Positions 61,131-64,000 of a DNA stretch of 64,000 bases are shown piece by piece. Within the stretch, counting starts at the first letter, position 1, and each line of letters opens with the position of its first letter. Below the pieces are notes generated by a model. It was not told where the DNA came from and made no database searches. It saw only the letters and a program-made list of their open reading frames with translations. Made by a program: the position numbers and the translations under genes. The stretch is taken from the NCBI GenBank assembly GCA_963836785.1, contig CAWIKW010000009.1, positions 62,001 to 126,000 on the forward strand. The letters run 5' to 3'. The DNA comes from DASQPR01 sp963836785. GTDB taxonomy: Bacteria > Actinomycetota > Actinomycetes > Mycobacteriales > Micromonosporaceae.

Positions 61131-62519
61131 CTAGCTCGAAACCGTCTCGCGCACCGGAGTCTCGGCGGCGGACGGCTCCGGGGCCGCACCGGACGACGAT
61201 CCGATTCCGGCCATCGCGAAGGCACCGCTGCCGCCCGTGCCGGATGTCAGCTCGTACGCGCTCTCCGCGTGCTCGGCAATGTCGATGCCGTCGACCTCGA
61301 CCTCGGTCGCGGCGCGGAAGCCCATCGTCTTCTCGATGATCCAGCCGATGATGAACGCGACACCGAACGAGTAGACCGTCACGATGCCGCTACACAAGGC
61401 CTGCCGGCCGAGCTGCAGCCAGCCGCCGCCGGTGAACAGTCCCTCGGCCGAGCCGGCGTTGTACGCCGTCGTGCCGATCAGGCCGATGGACAGCGAGCCG
61501 ATCCAGCCACCGACGAAGTGCACACCGAAGACGTCCAGCGAGTCGTCCACGTTCATCCGGTACTTGAGGCTCACCGCGAGCGCGCAGACCGCACCGGCGA
61601 CGAGGCCCAGGCCGACCGCGCCGAGCGGCGAGATGTAGGCACAGGAGGGGGTGATCGCGACCAGGCCGGCGACCGCGCCGGACGAGGCACCGACCATCGT
61701 CGGCTTACCGTTGCGAATCCACTCGACGATGATCCAGCCGAGCAGGGCCGCGGCCGTCGCGTCCTGCGTGTTGACGAAGGCGATCGCGGTGACGCCGTCG
61801 GCCGTCAGTTCGGAGCCGGCGTTGAAGCCGAACCAGCCGAACCACAGCAGGCCGGCGCCGAGGGCGACCATCGGCACGTTGTGCGGCTTCATGCTGTCTC
61901 GCGGCCAACCCACGCGACGTCCGAGAACGATCGCCAAGGCGAGCGCCGCAGAGCCGGCGTTGATGTGCACCGCCGTGCCACCGGCGAAGTCGAGCGCGTG
62001 CAGCTTGGCGCCGATGAAGCCGCCGCCCCAGATCCAGTGCGCGACCGGTACGTAGACGAGGGTGAACCAACCGAACGCGAAGACAAGCCAGCCGGAGAAC
62101 TTGGTCCGGTCGGAGATCGAGCCGCTGATCAGTGCGACCGTGATGATGGCGAACATCATCTGGAAAGCAAGGACCACGTAGGTCGGGATGCCGATCGGCT
62201 GACCGCCGACCGTCCAGATCTCGGTCACGAAGTTCTTCGAGCCGAGATACTGCGTCCAGCTGCCGATGATGTTGTTTGCGCCGGAGCTGGAGTTGGTGCC
62301 GAATGCGAAGCTGAAACCGTACGCGATCCACAGAACGGAGATGAGCCCGATGCACGAGAAGCTCATCATCATCATGTTGAGCACGCTCTTCGACCGGTTC
62401 AGCCCGCCGTAGAACAGAGCTAAACCCGGCGTCATGAGCAGAACCAACGCAGTCGATGCCAGCAACCAAGCGGTGTTGCCGGTATCGATCACGGGTCCGT
62501 CAGCGAGCGCGGTGAGCAT
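61131..62519 (-). CDS. amtB: Ammonium transporter AmtB
   Basis: 462 residues, 11 transmembrane helices: FYGGLNRSKSVLNMMMMSF at the start of the bundle, DFAGGTAVHINAGSAALALA with the conserved Asp/His of the pore, GAGLLWFGWFGFNAGS, and FGVHFVGGWIGSL with the second pore His. The C-terminal 70 residues are Ser/Gly/Ala-rich and cytoplasmic. AGGAGG precedes ATG 62519. First gene of amtB-glnB-glnD. Confidence 0.96.
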   Translation of the reverse strand: MLTALADGPVIDTGNTAWLLASTALVLLMTPGLALFYGGLNRSKSVLNMMMMSFSCIGLISVLWIAYGFSFAFGTNSSSGANNIIGSWTQYLGSKNFVTEIWTVGGQPIGIPTYVVLAFQMMFAIITVALISGSISDRTKFSGWLVFAFGWFTLVYVPVAHWIWGGGFIGAKLHALDFAGGTAVHINAGSAALALAIVLGRRVGWPRDSMKPHNVPMVALGAGLLWFGWFGFNAGSELTADGVTAIAFVNTQDATAAALLGWIIVEWIRNGKPTMVGASSGAVAGLVAITPSCAYISPLGAVGLGLVAGAVCALAVSLKYRMNVDDSLDVFGVHFVGGWIGSLSIGLIGTTAYNAGSAEGLFTGGGWLQLGRQALCSGIVTVYSFGVAFIIGWIIEKTMGFRAATEVEVDGIDIAEHAESAYELTSGTGGSGAFAMAGIGSSSGAAPEPSAAETPVRETVSS

Positions 62520-62629
62520 GCTGCCTCCTTGGGTAGCGAAACCTCCCTCCGGCAGCAGTAGCGTCCTCGCTCTAGCGCCGGTTGCCCGCGACTGTGGTCC
62601 TCACCTGTTTCGCGCAAAGTCTCTGCTCG

Positions 62630-62666
62630 GTTTCATATCGATGTCAGATTGTTTCGGATCGGTGAA
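62630..62666 (-). promoter_or_regulatory. Double GlnR-like box upstream of amtB
   Basis: On the minus strand: TTCAC-N6-GAAAC (62666-62651) and GACAT-N6-GAAAC (62645-62630), 5 nt apart, matching the gTnAc-N6-GaAAc layout bound by GlnR in Streptomyces and relatives. A third GAAAC is at 62611-62607. Position, 110-150 bp before amtB, fits nitrogen-controlled transcription of amtB-glnB-glnD. Confidence 0.7.
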
Positions 62667-62814
62667 CAGAGCGCGTCCAATGCCGCGGCGAGCAGTGCTT
62701 GGGCAGCTGGCTGTCCCACCGGCTCGGTGACATCTGGGCGTTCGGTCCTACCTTGCCGCACTCTTGACCGAGCCTTCGCGCGCGGACTATGCGCGCAATC
62801 GTCCGGCAGCGCGG

Positions 62815-63603
62815 TCAGCGAAGGGCGCCTTCCAGGTACGCCCGTTCGAAGTCGATGAGTCGCAGGTCTCGCTCGGGGCGGCGCAGATGGCCCTTCTGCA
62901 CGATGCGGACGAATGCCGGCTCGCCGGCCGCCGCCATCCGGCGGATGCCTTCGATGTGGTCGACGATGCGCTGGCGAATCGTCGAAACCAGGCGGGCACG
63001 GTCCGCCGTCGTCAGTCCGTACGCGTCGGCGAACAGCCGCAACCGGTACGGCCGGTGCACCCGACCCCAGCCGAGCGTGGCGGTATCGCGATCGGAGAAG
63101 ATCGGCACCCAGGTCCACGCGGCGTACGCCACGTCATAAAGCCGGGTACCGGGCGACGACAAGTCGAAGTCGATCAGTGCGAGCGTTCCGTCCGGCCGCC
63201 AGATCATGTTGTGCGGGGCCGCGTCGTGGTGGCAGACGACCTCGGAGTCCCGTGGCGGCGGCCCGAACGCCCGCCAGATCGCGCCGGCCGGCGGCCGGTA
63301 GCCGTACTGCGCGTCGTGAAACATCCGCAGCGTCGTCGCGACCGCCGTCAGTGCCTTGTCGGTGACCCATTGCGGAGCGAGCGGATAGCTGCCACAGTCG
63401 CCCGCGATGAAGGACAGCACCTCGCGACCCTGCTCGTCGATGCCGAGCGCGCGTGGCGAACCGGTGAAGCCGACCGCCTCCAGGTGGCGCAGCAGTCCGT
63501 GGACGGCCGGCGTCCATGGCCCGGCATTGCGGCGCACCGTATCGCCGACCCGGACGACCGTGCTGGTGCTGCCGCCGAGAAGCGGGATCTCGGGGAGGGT
63601 CAC
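62815..63603 (-). CDS. Aminoglycoside-phosphotransferase-fold kinase
   Basis: 262 residues. APH/choline-kinase fold: Brenner motif VVCHHDAAPHNMIW with catalytic Asp and Asn, DFG-equivalent IDFDLSSPGTRL, and the N-lobe lacking strong P-loop features. Kinase of unknown small-molecule substrate; aminoglycoside resistance is not implied. GTG 63603 has no good Shine-Dalgarno. Lies between amtB and ftsY, an insertion relative to the mycobacterial order. Confidence 0.82.
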   Translation of the reverse strand: MTLPEIPLLGGSTSTVVRVGDTVRRNAGPWTPAVHGLLRHLEAVGFTGSPRALGIDEQGREVLSFIAGDCGSYPLAPQWVTDKALTAVATTLRMFHDAQYGYRPPAGAIWRAFGPPPRDSEVVCHHDAAPHNMIWRPDGTLALIDFDLSSPGTRLYDVAYAAWTWVPIFSDRDTATLGWGRVHRPYRLRLFADAYGLTTADRARLVSTIRQRIVDHIEGIRRMAAAGEPAFVRIVQKGHLRRPERDLRLIDFERAYLEGALR

Positions 63604-63696
63604 CGCAACGAGGCTACTTGATCGCGGCAGCGACGGCGTGTCGACATGTCACCGGCCTGCCTCCGTCCGAACAGCGCATCGACGGCCGTATGTCAC

Positions 63697-63895
63697 TGTT
63701 CGTCTCCGCCCACAAGATCCATCAAACGCACAGCGCGTCGACGCTCTGCCTCATTGTTCGTCTCCGCCCACAAGATCCATCAAACGCACAGCGCGTCGAC
63801 GCTCTGCCTCATTGTTCGTCTCCGCCCAGGAGGGCGTCGACGCTCTGCCTCATTGTTCGTCTCCGCCCAGGAGGGCGTCGACGAACGCCTTCGGC
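63697..63895. repeat. Tandem array of the ftsY 3' end (58-, 58- and 41-bp periods)
   Basis: Units start at 63697, 63755, 63813 and 63854. Each begins with TGTTCGTCTCCGCCCA, and the middle ones end in CGTCGACGCTCTGCCTCAT. The 63854 unit is the coding end of ftsY; on the minus strand the others repeat its last codons (GGDEQ) beyond the TGA at 63850. The first two units carry an extra 17-bp segment. In the 246-bp gap before the phosphotransferase gene. Confidence 0.85.
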
Positions 63896-64000
63896 TCGAA
63901 CGGTGCGAGATCGTCCGCGCCCTCCCCCAGACCGACGAGCTTGACCGGAATCCCGAGCTTGCGCTGTACGGCGATGACGATGCCGCCCTTCGCGGTGCCG
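63850..64000 (-). CDS. ftsY: Signal recognition particle receptor FtsY, C-terminal end
   Basis: Only the last 49 codons are in the window: GTAKGGIVIAVQRKLGIPVK, LVGLGEGADDLAPFEPKAFV and DALLGGDEQ then TGA. The GTAKGG and GLGEGxxDLxPF motifs are diagnostic of the SRP-receptor NG domain. The start lies beyond the right edge. Confidence 0.93.
   Translation of the reverse strand, partial: GTAKGGIVIAVQRKLGIPVKLVGLGEGADDLAPFEPKAFVDALLGGDEQ

Noticed and set aside
62815..63603. Aminoglycoside resistance gene
   Set aside because: The fold is shared by many kinases; no resistance-specific signature or mobile context is visible.
63697..63895. CRISPR array
   Set aside because: Repeat units abut without unique spacers, include coding sequence, and there are no cas genes.
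1..64000. rRNA, tRNA, tmRNA or SRP RNA genes
   Set aside because: No T-loop GTTCRANYC block with matching acceptor stem, or other conserved RNA core, was noticed on either strand; a covariance-model search would be needed to exclude divergent ones.

Overview
The window is GC-rich (codon third positions almost always G or C), uses many GTG and occasional TTG starts, has tight operons with ATGA/GTGA overlaps, and carries gene pairs typical of high-GC Actinobacteria (ispG-rip1-dxr, GlnR-type boxes before amtB, DUF2469 beside rnhB, a DivIVA-domain protein, F420-type LLM oxidoreductase). From memory (not searched), the order follows the Mycobacterium tuberculosis segment from Rv2857c to ftsY (Rv2921c), with accessory genes interspersed. 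It is chromosome from a free-living, non-mycobacterial actinobacterium. I see no phage, insertion sequence, CRISPR array, rRNA or tRNA.

Layout. 0-6 kb (minus strand): a putative polyamine/gamma-glutamyl catabolic operon (permease, frameshifted FadR-type regulator, GlnA4-like ligase, aldehyde dehydrogenase, SDR), with a CRP-like site and hairpins in its leader. 6-17 kb: GNAT, a PadR regulator with a His/Gly-rich tail, an SPFH/zinc-ribbon pair, the isoprenoid/site-2-protease block dxr-rseP-ispG, a secreted protein and an aldo/keto reductase. 17-24 kb: an HTH-ClpN pair with a well-formed promoter/operator, MFS transporter, molybdenum oxidoreductase, PRPP synthetase paralogue and a metallo-beta-lactamase/Rieske fusion. 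23.7-33 kb: a minus-strand block reading rpsB, tsf, pyrH, frr, cdsA, rlmN and a DivIVA-domain gene. 33-38 kb: accessory genes and a large secreted hydrolase. 38-46 kb: yraN-comM-dprA-xerC-aminotransferase on the plus strand and an M23 protein on the minus strand, which looks inverted as a block compared with mycobacteria. 46-52 kb: rpsP-KH-rimM-trmD-rplS-lepB-rnhB-DUF2469 in conserved order. 52-64 kb: proS, a decayed endonuclease gene, amidohydrolase, ffh, glnD-glnB-amtB with GlnR-like boxes, a phosphotransferase and the 3' end of ftsY.

Functions fit together as translation (rpsB, tsf, rpsP, rplS, trmD, rimM, frr, proS, rlmN), protein export (ffh, ftsY, lepB), envelope lipids and isoprenoids (cdsA, dxr, ispG, rseP), DNA uptake/processing (comM, dprA, yraN, xerC, rnhB) and nitrogen control (amtB-glnB-glnD plus the GlnA-like cluster).

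Two unusual themes recur. First, six genes (FadR-type regulator, LLM oxidoreductase, AHSA1/SRPBCC protein, rimM, DUF402 protein, DUF559-like endonuclease) contain frameshifts, several with two or three each, while the long housekeeping genes are intact. Second, short tandem duplications repeatedly start in the last codons of a gene and run past its stop codon (GNAT, the protein upstream of rpsB, the 71-residue membrane protein, ftsY). All functional calls rest on reading the translations; no database search was possible.
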